A DNA stretch of 64,000 nt from Arachis hypogaea (GCF_003086295.3 NC_092039.1:95252561-95316560), one strand, 5' to 3'. Shown: positions 36,061-46,586, numbered from the stretch's first letter. Made by a program: numbers and translations. Notes: generated from the sequence alone by a model not told the origin.

Positions 36061-36262
36061 TGGTAGGGTGAAACAGCGACGGGCAAAAGATGGGTTGGAA
36101 GAGAAGCTGGTGGGGCGGTAAGGGGGAATGTAGTGGATGGTTAAAGTTTTTGAATGTAGAATAGATTTTTTTGTTAGGTAATTTGGGTTTTTTTTTTACC
36201 TTCAGTGGGCTAAGATTACAGTTCATTGTTCACGTTGTCCACAATTTTCGTTGTCTACCTAG

Positions 36263-36866
36263 CGGAATTAGGGGAGAATTAGAAAATAATCATATCTCGG
36301 ATACTGAAGTACAAATGGCCCCCAACAATATATTCATCATGGAGACATCAACAGACAAAATGTGACTTGGCGCATAGCTTGAGCTTTGGATTTTGAGGTT
36401 AGTTTTTTTTCTTCTTCTTTTATTTTCAGTAAATAATTAGTTTAGGAGTTTAGACTTTATTAATTTAGTTAATGTGTTAGGTAATTTGAGTAGGATAAGT
36501 TAGAAATTCTATATTAACTTAAGTAGGTATAGTATGTTTTAATATTTTTATAATTATATTTAACCTAAATTAAATAAATAAAATATCTAAACATAAATTA
36601 ATATATATTATTCAAATAAATATATTATTTAAATAAAATATTTGCTCGATGAGATTTTTTTGCTAAAACTTACCGTTGAATTGAAGTCATTTAGAATATT
36701 ACCAATAAGTTTAGAATAGTGCACACATAAATGAATTATTTTTTAAATCTTGTTAGATTGTCCTTTTTTATTTAATATTGTGAATATTAGCAATGAAAAT
36801 TATATTTGTATGGAATATAATATTTTTATTAATGGTATTTATCTACTAGGTTTATAATATTTAATA
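36263..36866. other. AT-rich intergenic DNA
   Basis: No gene or transposon end recognised before the MITE TSD at 36859-36866. Confidence 0.5.
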
Positions 36867-37399
36867 AGAGTAAAGTATCGTTTTTATCCCCAACGTTTGT
36901 GGTAAGTCCTATTTGTGTCCCTAACGTTTAAATCATTCTATTTGTATCCCTAACGTTTATAAAAGTGATTCCATGTTATCCTACTATCGATTATACTAAC
37001 AAATCAGATCATATTTTTAAATTATTCTCACTTGGATGTATTCATTCTCAATTAGGTCTCACTTGGATGTGTTCAATTTTAATATTATACCCACTATTTG
37101 TGTTTAGATTCAATTATATCCCTAGAAAAGTGAATTATGTAAACGTTGCAGGAATTAGTTTCAATTTTTGATGAGCTATTTTTCAGAATGGATCATCGAT
37201 TTTATCTTAGACATTTGTATTCTAACATCAAGAAGAGATTTTTAAAACTCAAACTAAGGCGTTCATAATGTGTAATTGATGGCAGGAAAACATTGAATCA
37301 CTTTTACAAACGTTAGGGATACAAATAGGACGATTTAAACGTTAGGGACATAAATAGGATTTACCCCAAACGTTGGGGACAAAAACAATACTTTACTCT
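36867..37399. mobile_element. MITE with long terminal inverted repeats, TSD ATTTAATA
   Basis: 533 bp. Left end AGAGTAAAGTATCG and right end ATACTTTACTCT are inverted. The inverted repeats continue for roughly 110 bp with TCCCTAACGTTT / AAACGTTAGGGA repeated two to three times per side. Flanked by ATTTAATA at 36859-36866 and 37400-37407. An 8-bp TSD suggests hAT; a 9-bp Mutator TSD is not supported. No transposase. Confidence 0.9.
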
Positions 37400-37483
37400 A
37401 TTTAATAATTATTAAACATAATTAATGGTTCAGACGAGATTAATTTGCGAGAGTAAATATTATGACTATTGCAGAGATCTTGG

Positions 37484-39541
37484 TTATTGTTGCCACATCA
37501 TGTGACCTTGGGTCTCCCCCGCTAGACTGCCTATTGCCTTATATCAGGGAGGTGGGATATGTACATGCAGTAGAGTTGAGAAATTTTATATTTGACAATT
37601 TCTTGATCTCTGCATTTGTCAAGCGATAAAGGCCTAAGACCGTACCCACAACTTCCACCTTCTATTTGGTGAGGTCATCATTATACTTTAAGATGTTACC
37701 TACCATCTTGGTCTACACACTGATGGTGAGCCAATTAGGGATTATACTAGAGACTTTCAACAATACCATGGACACCCCTATAGGAATGGGTTGAGAATTT
37801 ATTTGGCGTCTGGCCACCACCACAGCTAGAGGGAGGGAAGCAGGTTTTCGGTTTAAGGATGACCTGGCTGAGGAAAGGGTTTCACACATTTCGGCTGCGG
37901 TAGATTTGGATACACTCTGTAAGTATGCCAGGTGCTACTTGATGATACTAAATTCAGGGTTTCTTTTCACGAACAAATTTTCTACACTTGTTCCTTTGAG
38001 ATGGCTGCCGTTACTGGTGGATTTTCATCGTTGCAGCTAGTTGCCTTTGGTGTCTACACTACTGGCACACACTTACCACTCACTCTACGCCGCTGCTAGG
38101 CATCATGTGACTGACATTATGGGGTGCATGCCGCTTGTTGCTTCCTAGATCTACCATAGGTTCCCGTAATTTTGTCTGCCGGGATATGACATCATTAGGT
38201 TCCCGCTTGCAACTAGGTATGTACTTATTGTTAAAATTTTAACTTAACAACTTATACAAAGTGGATACGAGTTAATTATTTTAGATAACTAATTTCTGTT
38301 GTTAATTTTTTATTGTGTATAGGTTGGTAGGACTAGGACAACAAAGTAGGGATCATCACGATGGCATAATCCAGACTTTATGTTGTTGTATCGATGGCTT
38401 CACCTTTGATCAGGTACGACATGTTTTGTTTTTGACTTTATTTATGCATTGGTGATTCGTTCCTGAATATTGTACTTTAATGCGATTTGTCTTGTTTTGA
38501 TGGACACCATATGAGGATCACCAGTTACATCAGATTGCGTATGACTGGCTTAGTAATGACGGAGAGATTTATACTTGAAGGGTTATTGTCCCCCTCGTCT
38601 ACTTTCACTTTGTAGAGTTTCATCATGTTGATAGAGTGAAGAGGCCGCTCGGGGAGCAGTAGCACAGGCCAGCAGATCCGGTGAACATCGATAAGTTTCT
38701 GTTCAAGACAACGAGGGGAGATGATGCCTGGTCGCCTGACGTGCACCGTGACTGGTACGACTTGTTTAAGGGACGTTACCAGCTACAGCACTTGGTGACC
38801 ATCGATGGCCACCCTGATCCTCATCTGACATAGGAGTACCTCATATGGTGACAACAAGCATCAGCGCGTCAGGCGGGCTGAGGGAGATGATCAGCAGGCT
38901 GACAAAGATGATCAAGCTGTCAGACAAGGAGGCTGAGTATGCATGGTAGGAGGATATACCGGAGGATCATACGGAAGCTACACATGCAGATATTCCTTCC
39001 CAGGGATTCTTTTTTGGGCATGAGGCGGACATGGCCAGGACTCTCATCCTAGGTAGCTCCATCACTGCTCATCACCAAGATGATGGAGTTTCCTAGGATC
39101 AGACCGAGTTTGACATTCACTCAAGTGTTGAGATAAACTTCAATGACATGTTCCAGATTGTGGGTGCATCTGAGGATGTGATGGATCAGTACATTGAGCA
39201 TTATCGGACTTGGAAAGACCATACCAACCTACCTAGCTCATCGACAGATCCAGGGGTTCAGCAGCACACGCACTGACCATGGTTTGGGCTGGAGATAAAC
39301 TCATCCGACATGTGATCAGATGCCATCATCGCATCAATACACTCCACCACCACCATCACATCAGTATGGGTCAGCACCGTCATCGTATTACCAGACTCCA
39401 CCACCACCACCACCACCACATCCACCCATGATTGGATCAGTACCGCTTCCACCTCCACCACACATGCTTGGAGCAGTGCCACCACCACTTCCAGCACAGC
39501 GGATTCCTCCCACTGCGAGCCACCCAACTGTTCGTCCTTGA
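37484..39541 (+). pseudogene. Plant mobile domain (PMD, aminotransferase-like) gene remnant with Pro-rich tail
   Basis: Conceptual translation gives LPYIREVGYVHAVELRNFIF, then AFVKR and, after frameshifts, RYLMILNSGFLFTNKFS-like and LVPLRWLPLLVDF pieces. This order (LPY-x-R-E-x-G ... LISAFVERWRPET ... LRWLPF) is that of the PMD family found in MULE-type transposons and in the host genes MAIN/MAIL1. An intron with GTATGT...TATAG (38217-38322) and a second donor at 38414 are visible. The C-terminus (39320-39541) is Pro/His-rich (PPPPPPPHPPM). Stops are frequent. It converges with the MULE transposase on the other strand. Confidence 0.7.
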
Positions 39542-40157
39542 CCAGCATGACATGTTCCCTTGGAAGTAGGATGGGACACCACTTGGACCATCCTGGCAGC
39601 CGTCGTGAGTAGTATGGTCATAGTTTATGTGGTATTACCTTGTAATTCTTTTATGTATCACTATAGATTATGTGCTTATATTATTGGTAGGACATGTTAC
39701 TAATTTGTGAGAAGTCAGGATTTTTTGTATCATTAAATATTATGTAGTGTTACCATGTAATGTTATGCTTTTTAAGTACTTCGGATATTTTATGTTAATA
39801 CGAACACTTGATACAAAAGCAAGATGACAAAAGAAAACAAATTTCACATATATAAAACATACCAAAACATATATTCCGCAATATATAAAACATAAAACAT
39901 ACATTCACTAGACCAACTTAGAGCAAGCACATCGAAACCTAAACCAAAAATAGTAGCTCATCACGGATCCAATTGTAGAGTGTTGGGACATCCTTGTCTA
40001 GTGTGCCCCTCTCCTCAACAGAGACCACATCTCTTCTCAGTACGCTCTACGACATCCATCTCATTCTGCAACCGAGTAGAGACTGGTCTCCCGTTGCCTT
40101 CTGTTGCATGGCAGGGCTGGGCTTCAATCGTGCACCATACCATGTAGGCCACATCTT
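39542..40157. other. Intergenic gap between convergent PMD and MULE frames
   Basis: AT-rich with a poor match to coding sequence; shared 3' region of two convergent genes. Nothing else seen. Confidence 0.4.
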
Positions 40158-40728
40158 TTAGTCTGGTATTGGCAGAAACTTCATCTCATAAACCTTGAAT
40201 ACAGAAGCCATCTTATACAAGGGGTCAACTAGGTGCCCTGATTCGATGCTTGCAGTTGCCCATGCCGCAAGTGCATAACGACAAGGGTAATGCAAATACT
40301 GGAATAATCCACAGTCGCATATACACGCATTAAGACAAACGCGATATAAAGATTGGCACCATCCCTCCATGGGCTCCACCTCCTCTGTACTGAATACGAA
40401 TGCCCTACGATCACAGTGGGTGACTCGCATCATCGGCAGGCTCTCCTTATTCTTCTCTATAGCTGTCAACAGCTGTTGTGAGAATATTTGTCCACCCTGT
40501 AGTTGAGCATGCGCTTTGCGACCTTTGCGCACAAATAGATGTCGTAACCTCTCATAAGTTGTCCTAACAATGGCTGCTATAAGAAGGTTCCTTGTTTCCT
40601 TTAGCATCGCATTTATACATTCTAAAAGTTTCGTCGTCATGTGACCATACTGCCGACTTTCATCATAATGATAAAGCCATAAATCCTTCCTAAAACGAAG
40701 AGCCCAATCCAACATGTCCTGGGATAAC
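40158..40728 (-). pseudogene. Mutator-like (MULE) transposase, C-terminal segment
   Basis: Reads WLYHYDESRQYGHMTTKLLE, matching the RRYGHMTTNxxECIN motif after the catalytic core. Then comes LFVRKGRKAHAQ and a SWIM-type zinc finger C-x-C-(n)-C-x-Y (CICDCGLFQYLHYPCRYA), in which the usual final His is Tyr. It is open from its stop at 40158 to the point where element E inserted (40728). The reading frame resumes beyond E at 51119 with codons in register. Confidence 0.85.
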
Positions 40729-42460
40729 TGATGAGCGGATAATTTGTATACTTTTTGGCATTGTTTTTAGTATGTTTTTGTTATGATCTAGTTAGTTTTT
40801 AGTATATTTTTATTAGTTTTTAGTTAAAATTCACTTTTCTGGACTTTACTATGAGTTTGTGTGTTTTTCTGTGATTTCAGGTATTTTCTGGCTGAAATTG
40901 AGGGACCTGAGCAAAAAGCTGATTCGGAGACCAAAAAGGACTGCAGATGCTGTTGGATTCTGACCTCCCTGCACTCGAAGTGGATTTTCTGGAGCTACAG
41001 AAGCCCAATTGGCGCGCTCTCAACGGCGTTGGAAAGTAGACATCCTGGGCTTTCCAGCAATATATGATAGTCCATACTTTGCCCAAGATTTGATGGCCCA
41101 AACCGGCGTTCAAAGTCACCTCAAGAAATCCCAGCGTTAAACGCTGGAACTGGCACCCAAATGGGAGTTAAACGCCCAAACTGGCACTAAAGCTGGCGTT
41201 TAACTCCAAGAGGAGTCTCTGCACAAAAATTGCTTCATTGCTCAGCCCAAGCACACACCAAGTGGGCCCGGAAGAGGATTTTTATGTCATTTACTCATTT
41301 CTGTACACCTTAGGCTACTAGTTCTTATAAGTAGGACCTTTTACTATTGTATTAAGAGAGGACTTTGGTAGCTATCTTCATTTTGTATGCTATCTTAGAT
41401 CATTGGGAGGCTGGCCATTCGGCCATGCCTAGACCTCATGCTTATGTATTTTCAACGGTGGAGTTTCTACACACCATAGATTAAGGTGTGGAGCTCTGCT
41501 GTACCTCGAGTATTAATGCAATTACTATTGTTCTTCCATTCAATTCCGCTTGTTCTTTGTCCAAGATATCACTTGTTCTTCAACTTGATGAATGTGATGA
41601 TCCGTGACACTCATCATCATTCTCACCCATGAACAAGGTGACTGACAACCACTCTTGTTCTACAAGCGATCAAGGCCCTAGTGAATATCTCTTGGATTCC
41701 TGATTGCACGATGCATGGTTGATCGCCTAACAACCGAGTGCTCGTCTGACAAACGAGCCAACCATTCCGTGAGATCAGAGTCTTCGTGGTATAGGCGAGA
41801 ACTGATGGCGGCATTCAAGAGAATCCGGAAGGTCTAACCTTGTCTGTGGTATTCTGAGTAGGATTCAATGACTGAATGACTGTGACGTGCTTCAAACTCC
41901 TGAGGGCGGGGCGTTAGTGACAGACGCAAAAGAATCACTGGATTCTATTCCGGCCTGATTGAGAACCGACAGATGAATTCCGCTATGCTGTGACAGAGCA
42001 TATGAAATCGCTTTCACTGAGAGGATGGGAGGTAGCCACTGACAACGGTGAAACCCTTGCTTAAGCTTGCCATGGAAAGGAGTAAGAAGGATTGGATGAA
42101 GACAGTAGGAAAGCAGAGAGACGGAAGGGAAGGCATCTTCATGCGCTTATCTGAAGTTCCTACCAATGAATTACATAAGTATCTCTATCTTTACCTTTAT
42201 GTTGTTTTCGTTCATCACCATATACATTTGAGTTTGCCTGACTAAGATTTACAAGATGACCATAGCTTGCTTCAATACTAACAATCTCCGTGGGATCGAC
42301 CCTTACTCGCGTAAGGTTTATTACTTGGACGACCCAGTGCACTTGCTGGTTAGTTGTGCGAAGTTGTGTAATGCCATGGTATTGAGCTACCACGTTTTTG
42401 GAGCCATTACCGGGGATTATGAGAGTTGTGAAAAAGTATTGTTCACAATTTCGCGCACCA
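40729..42460 (+). repeat. 5' LTR of element E
   Basis: 1732 bp, TGATGAGCGG to CGCGCACCA. TATA-like TATAAGTA at 41336-41343. Palindromes CCAGCGTTAAACGCTGG (41131-41147) and GGCGTTTAACTCC nearby. A PBS-like TGGAGCCATTACCGGGG lies at 42399-42415 inside the LTR, 45 bp before its end. Confidence 0.95.
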
Positions 42461-42466
42461 AGTTTT

Positions 42467-42483
42467 TGGCGCCGTTGCCGGGG
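42467..42483 (+). other. Primer-binding site of element E (tRNA-Asp)
   Basis: TGGCGCCGTTGCCGGGG, six bases after the LTR end, is the exact complement of the plant tRNA-Asp(GUC) 3' end as I know it (CCCCGGCAACGGCGCCA). Confidence 0.92.
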
Positions 42484-44181
42484 ATTGTTCTAGTTTTGAG
42501 CAAGCTTTTGGTAACATCAGTGCCAAGATCCGGCAACAACATCAAGTTTTTGGTGTTATTGCCCGGGATTGTTCTAGTTTGGACAACTGACGGTTCATCT
42601 TGTTGCTTAGATTAGGTATTTATTTTTTTTCGAAATTCTTGAAGATGAATTCTAGAGTTTCATGATGATTTGTTGAAATCTGGCTGGCTGAGAAGCCATG
42701 TCTAATCTCATTGGACCGAGGTTTCAACTTATCACCACAAGAGCTTGTTAATTTCTTATCAATCTTGCTTTTGGAGCAGTGATCTGCTAAGGCTTGGCTG
42801 GCCTCTGGCCATGTCTAGTGTTTTGGACCGAAGCTTTCTTTGAGAGCTTGGCTGGCTGTGAAGCCATGTCTAATTCCTGGACCGGAGTCTTAGACTAGCA
42901 TTGCACTGATTCCTGGAATTCTCATTAAGAATTTTGATACCTTTTTCCACTTAATTTTCGAAAAACACAAAAAAATTTTACAAAATCATAAAAACCAAAA
43001 ATATTGTTGTTTCTTATTGAGACACTAGTCTCATCCTAAGTTTGGTGTCAATTGCATGCATTCATATGTCTTAGTGATCTTCAAGATGTTCTTGATGATT
43101 TACTTGCTCTGATCTTTGAAATTCTATTGACTTGAGTGTTTTGTGTGTCTCATATGCATTTTCATTTTGTTAGTGTCAGTAGTATACAAACTGCTAAGTT
43201 TGATGTCTTGCATGCATTGTTATCTGATTCTTGTTGCATTTTGGTCTGTCCTTATTATTAAAAATCCAAAAATATTTTTAATTTGTGTCTTTTCAAGTCA
43301 ATAATACAGAGAATTGAAGATTCAGAACATACAGCAGAGGAATTGCACAGAAAAAGCTGGGCGTTCAAAACGCCCAGTGAAGAAGGACAGACTGGCGTTT
43401 AAACGCCAGCCAGGGTACCTGGTTGGGCGTTTAACGCCCAAAAGGGTAGCATTTTGGGCGTTAAACGCCAGAATGGATACCATTCTGGGCGTTTAACGCC
43501 AGGATGGCTAGAAGGGAAGATTTTGTTTTCAAATCAAATTTTTTCTAAGTTTTCAAAATCTTTTCAAAATCAAATCTTTTTCAAATCAATTTTTCAATCA
43601 AATCTTTTTCAAAACCAATTTCTTTCCATTTTTAAAGATACTTACTATCAATTAATGATTTGATTCAACATTTCAAGTATGCTACCTTTTCTGTTGAGAA
43701 AGGTTTAATGTTTGAATCATATCTTTTCTTGTTAGTCAAGTTTCTAATTTTCAAACCAAATCTTTTTAAAATGTTTTTCAAATCATATCTTCTTAATCAC
43801 ATTTTTTTAAATCAATCATATCTTCTTAACCACATCTTTTTCAAAATAGTTTTCAATCAAATCCTTTTGATTTCTAATTTCAAAATCTTTTTCAAAAATC
43901 ACTTGATTTCTTTTCCATTTTCATTTTCGAAAATTAAGTAATGTTTCTCAAAGATGTTTTCAAAATTTTTCACTTAATTTTCGAAAATTACTTCCCTCCT
44001 TCTCACATCCTTCTATTTATGGACTAACACTATCCCTTAATGCAAAATTCGAACTCCATCTTCTTTGTTAAGTTCGAATTTTCCATTCCTGTCTTCTACT
44101 CTTCTTCTCCTCTGACACCTAAAGGGATCTCTATACTGTGACATAGAGGATTCCACATTTTCTTGTTCCCTTATCTTTCTT
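42484..44181 (+). other. Untranslated leader of element E
   Basis: About 1.7 kb without ORF. Has a third PBS-like site TGGTGTTATTGCCCGGG (42551-42567), GGCTGGC-GAAGCCATGTCTA repeats (42690-42880), AAGTTTGGTGTC at 43038, five palindromes (43357-43502), and AT-rich TTTTCAAATC repeats to gag. The CTGTGACATAGAGGATTCCAC block precedes the gag ATG by about 40 nt. Confidence 0.75.
43357..43502 (+). repeat. Five GGCGTTWAACGCC palindromes in the leader of element E
   Basis: CTGGGCGTT-CAA-AACGCCCAG (43357-43377), CTGGCGTTTAAACGCCAG (43392-43409, perfect), TGGGCGTT-T-AACGCCCA (43424-43440), GGCGTTAAACGCC (43457-43469) and GGCGTTTAACGCC (43488-43500). Spacers are unrelated and of unequal length. Confidence 0.95.
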
Positions 44182-46521
44182 ATGAGCAGGAGCAAAGACA
44201 AAGGCATTCTTGTTGAGGCTGATCCTGAACCTGAAAGGACCTTGAAGAGAAAGCTAAGAGAAGCCAAAGCACAACTCTCTTTAGAGCACCTGAACGAACT
44301 CTTCAAGGAGGAAGAACAAATGGCAGCCGAAAACAACAACAATGCCAACAATGCAAGGAAGGTGCTTGGTGACTTTACTGCACCTACTCCCGATTTCTAT
44401 GGGAGAAGCATCTCTATCCCTGCCATTGGAGCAAACAACTTTGAGCTTAAGCCTCAATTAGTTTCTCTAATGCAACAGAATTGCAAGTTCCATGGACTTC
44501 CACTGGAAGATCCTCATCAGTTTTTAGCTGAGTTCTTGCAAATCTGTGACACTGTCAAGACTAATGGGGTTGACCCTGAGGTCTACAGACTTATGCTATT
44601 CCCTTTTGCTGTAAGAGACAGAGCTAGAACATGGTTGGACTCTCAACCTAAAGAAAGCCTGGACTCTTGGGAAAAGCTAGTCAATGCCTTCTTGGCAAAG
44701 TTCTTTCCACCTCAAAAATTGAGTAAGCTTAGAGTGGAAGTCCAAACCTTCAGACAGAAGGAAGGAGAATCCCTCTATGAAGCTTGGGAAAGATACAAAC
44801 AATTGATCAGAAAGTGTCCCACTGATATGCTTTCTGAATGGAGCATCATAGGTATTTTCTATGATGGTCTCTCTGAACTGTCCAAGATGTCTTTGGATAG
44901 CTCTTCTGGAGGATCTCTTCATCTGAAGAAGACGCCTACTGAAGCTCAAGAACTGATTGAAATGGTTGCAAATAACCAATTCATGTACACTTCTGAAAGA
45001 AATCCTGTGAACAATGGGACTAGTCAGAAGAAAGGAGTTCTTGAGATTGATACTCTGAATGCCATATTGGCTCAGAACAAAATATTGACTCAACAAGTCA
45101 ATATGATTTCTCAAAGTCTGTCTGGAATGCAAAATGCACCAAGCAGTACTAAGGAAGCTTCATCTAAGGAAGAAGCTTATGATCCTGAGAACCCTTCAAT
45201 AGAAGAGGTGAATTACATGGGAGAACCCTATGGAAACACCTATAATCCTTCATGGAGGAATCATCCAAATCTTTCATGGAAGGATCAACAGAGACCTCAA
45301 CAAGGTTTCAATAATAATAATGGTGGAAGAAACAGGTTTAGCAACAGCAAGCCTTTTCCATCATCTTCTCAGCAACAGACAGAGAGTTCTAAGCAGAATA
45401 CTTCTGATTTAGCAACCATGGTCTCTGATCTAATCAAGACCACTCAAAGTTTCATGACTGAAACAAGGTCTTCCATTAGAAATTTGGAAGGACAAGTGGG
45501 TCAGCTGAGCAAGAAAATTACTGAACTCCCTCCAAGTACTCTCCCAAGCAATACAGAAGAAAGTCCAAAAGGAGAGTGCAAGGCCATCAACATGGCCGAA
45601 TTTTGGGAGGAAGAAGAGGCAGTGAACGCCACTGAGGAAGGCCTCACTGGGCGTCCACTGGCCTCCAATGAGTTCCCTAATGAGGAACCATGGGAATCTG
45701 AGGCTCAAAATGAGACCATAGAGATTCCATTGGACTTACTTCTGCCATTCATGAGCTCTGATGAGTATTCTTCCTCTGAAGAGGATGAGTATGTCACTGA
45801 AGAGCAAGTTGCCAAATACCTTGGAGCAATCATGAAGCTAAAAGACAAGTTATTTGGAAATGAGACTTGGGAGGATGAACCTCCTTTGCTCACCAAAGAA
45901 CTGGATGACTTGTCTAGGCAGAAACTGCCTCAAAAGAGGCAGGACCCTGGAAAGTTTTCAATACCTTGTACCATAGGCACCATGACCTTCAAGAAGGCCT
46001 TGTGTGACTTAGGGTCAAGTGTAAACCTCATGCCCCTCTCTGTAATGGAGAAGCTAGGGATCTTTGAGGTACAAGCTGCAAGAATCTCACTAGAGATGGC
46101 AGACAACTCAAGAAAACAAGCTTATGGACTTGTAGAGGATGTTTTGGTGAAGATTGAAGACCATTACATCCCTACTGATTTCATAGTCCTAGAGACTGGG
46201 AAGTGCATGGATGAATCCATCATCCTTGGCAGACCCTTCCTAGCCACAGCAAAGGCTGTGATTGATGTTGATAGAGGAGAGTTGATCATTCAAGTGAATG
46301 AAGAATCCTTGGTGTTTAAGGCCCAAGGATATCCCTCTGTCATCATGGAGAGGAAGCATGAAGAGCTTCTCTCAAAACAGAGCCAAACAGAGCCCCCACA
46401 GTCAAACTCTAAGTTTGGTGTTGGGAGGCCACAACCAAACTCTAAGTTTGGTGTTGAACCCCCACATTCAAACTCTAAGTTTGGTGTTGGGAGGTTCCAA
46501 CACGGTTCTGAGCATTTCTGA
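44182..46521 (+). CDS. gag-pro: Gag-aspartic protease polyprotein, Athila type (intact ORF)
   Basis: 779 aa, uninterrupted. Gag would assemble the cytoplasmic virus-like particle; the protease would cleave the polyprotein. Residues 1-60 are basic and helical (LKRKLREAKAQ). The gag core is about 87-290: FELKPQLVSLMQQNCKFHG, WLDSQPKESLDSWEKLVNAF, FFPPQKLSKLR, YEAWERYKQL. An Asn/Gly/Gln-rich basic region follows (about 375-410). A retropepsin-like domain lies at about 590-730 with active-site D609-L-G-S-S-V-N-L-M-P and IILGRPFLATAKAVIDV. Asp-Leu-Gly instead of Asp-Thr-Gly is usual for Athila, so it is not evidence of inactivation. No zinc knuckle. The tail repeats NSKFGV three times. The ORF stops without RT. 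The start ATG follows the conserved leader block; D has the same start. Confidence 0.92.
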   Translation: MSRSKDKGILVEADPEPERTLKRKLREAKAQLSLEHLNELFKEEEQMAAENNNNANNARKVLGDFTAPTPDFYGRSISIPAIGANNFELKPQLVSLMQQNCKFHGLPLEDPHQFLAEFLQICDTVKTNGVDPEVYRLMLFPFAVRDRARTWLDSQPKESLDSWEKLVNAFLAKFFPPQKLSKLRVEVQTFRQKEGESLYEAWERYKQLIRKCPTDMLSEWSIIGIFYDGLSELSKMSLDSSSGGSLHLKKTPTEAQELIEMVANNQFMYTSERNPVNNGTSQKKGVLEIDTLNAILAQNKILTQQVNMISQSLSGMQNAPSSTKEASSKEEAYDPENPSIEEVNYMGEPYGNTYNPSWRNHPNLSWKDQQRPQQGFNNNNGGRNRFSNSKPFPSSSQQQTESSKQNTSDLATMVSDLIKTTQSFMTETRSSIRNLEGQVGQLSKKITELPPSTLPSNTEESPKGECKAINMAEFWEEEEAVNATEEGLTGRPLASNEFPNEEPWESEAQNETIEIPLDLLLPFMSSDEYSSSEEDEYVTEEQVAKYLGAIMKLKDKLFGNETWEDEPPLLTKELDDLSRQKLPQKRQDPGKFSIPCTIGTMTFKKALCDLGSSVNLMPLSVMEKLGIFEVQAARISLEMADNSRKQAYGLVEDVLVKIEDHYIPTDFIVLETGKCMDESIILGRPFLATAKAVIDVDRGELIIQVNEESLVFKAQGYPSVIMERKHEELLSKQSQTEPPQSNSKFGVGRPQPNSKFGVEPPHSNSKFGVGRFQHGSEHF

Positions 46522-46540
46522 GGCTCCATGAGAGTCCTCT

Positions 46541-46586
46541 GTCAAGCTAATGACACTAAAGAAGCGCTTGTTGGGTGGCAACCCAA
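46541..46586 (+). promoter_or_regulatory. Post-stop double stem-loop of element E
   Basis: 20 nt after the gag-protease stop: GTCAAGCTAATGAC (46541-46554, GTCA/TGAC stem). After ACTAAAGAAGCGCTTG comes the perfect 6-bp stem TTGGGT-GGCA-ACCCAA (46571-46586). Same order as in elements B and G. The intact element keeps both stems perfect. Confidence 0.6.

Larger units (their letters stand above)
30058..36262. mobile_element. Possible DNA transposon with captured gene pieces, split by a solo LTR
   Basis: GAACAACGTAAATAATAGACT near 30063 resembles the inverted copy of GACAACGTGAACAATGAACT near 36214-36245, a weak inverted-repeat pair. Just inside both ends are unusual GC-rich stretches (30225-30480; 35760-36120). 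Direct repeats of a TGTTAGAAGTTGTG unit lie on both sides of the inserted solo LTR (32050-32410 and 35384-35580). No transposase was found, and boundaries and class are uncertain. Confidence 0.3.

Noticed and set aside
39258..39548. Minus-strand Val-rich ORF opposite the PMD tail
   Set aside because: Shadow of the CCA-repeat coding the Pro/His-rich C-terminus.
40861..41067. Small ORFs inside the LTRs of element E (also 42048-42615 and 3' LTR copies)
   Set aside because: Not conserved in the D LTR, no domain, and LTRs are not expected to code.
45430..45896. Minus-strand ORFs within gag-protease of element E
   Set aside because: Shadows of an intact, well-supported plus-strand ORF.
46006..46020. 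Inactivated protease (Asp-Leu-Gly instead of Asp-Thr-Gly)
   Set aside because: Asp-Leu-Gly followed by (A/S)SVNLMPLS is the normal form in Athila elements.
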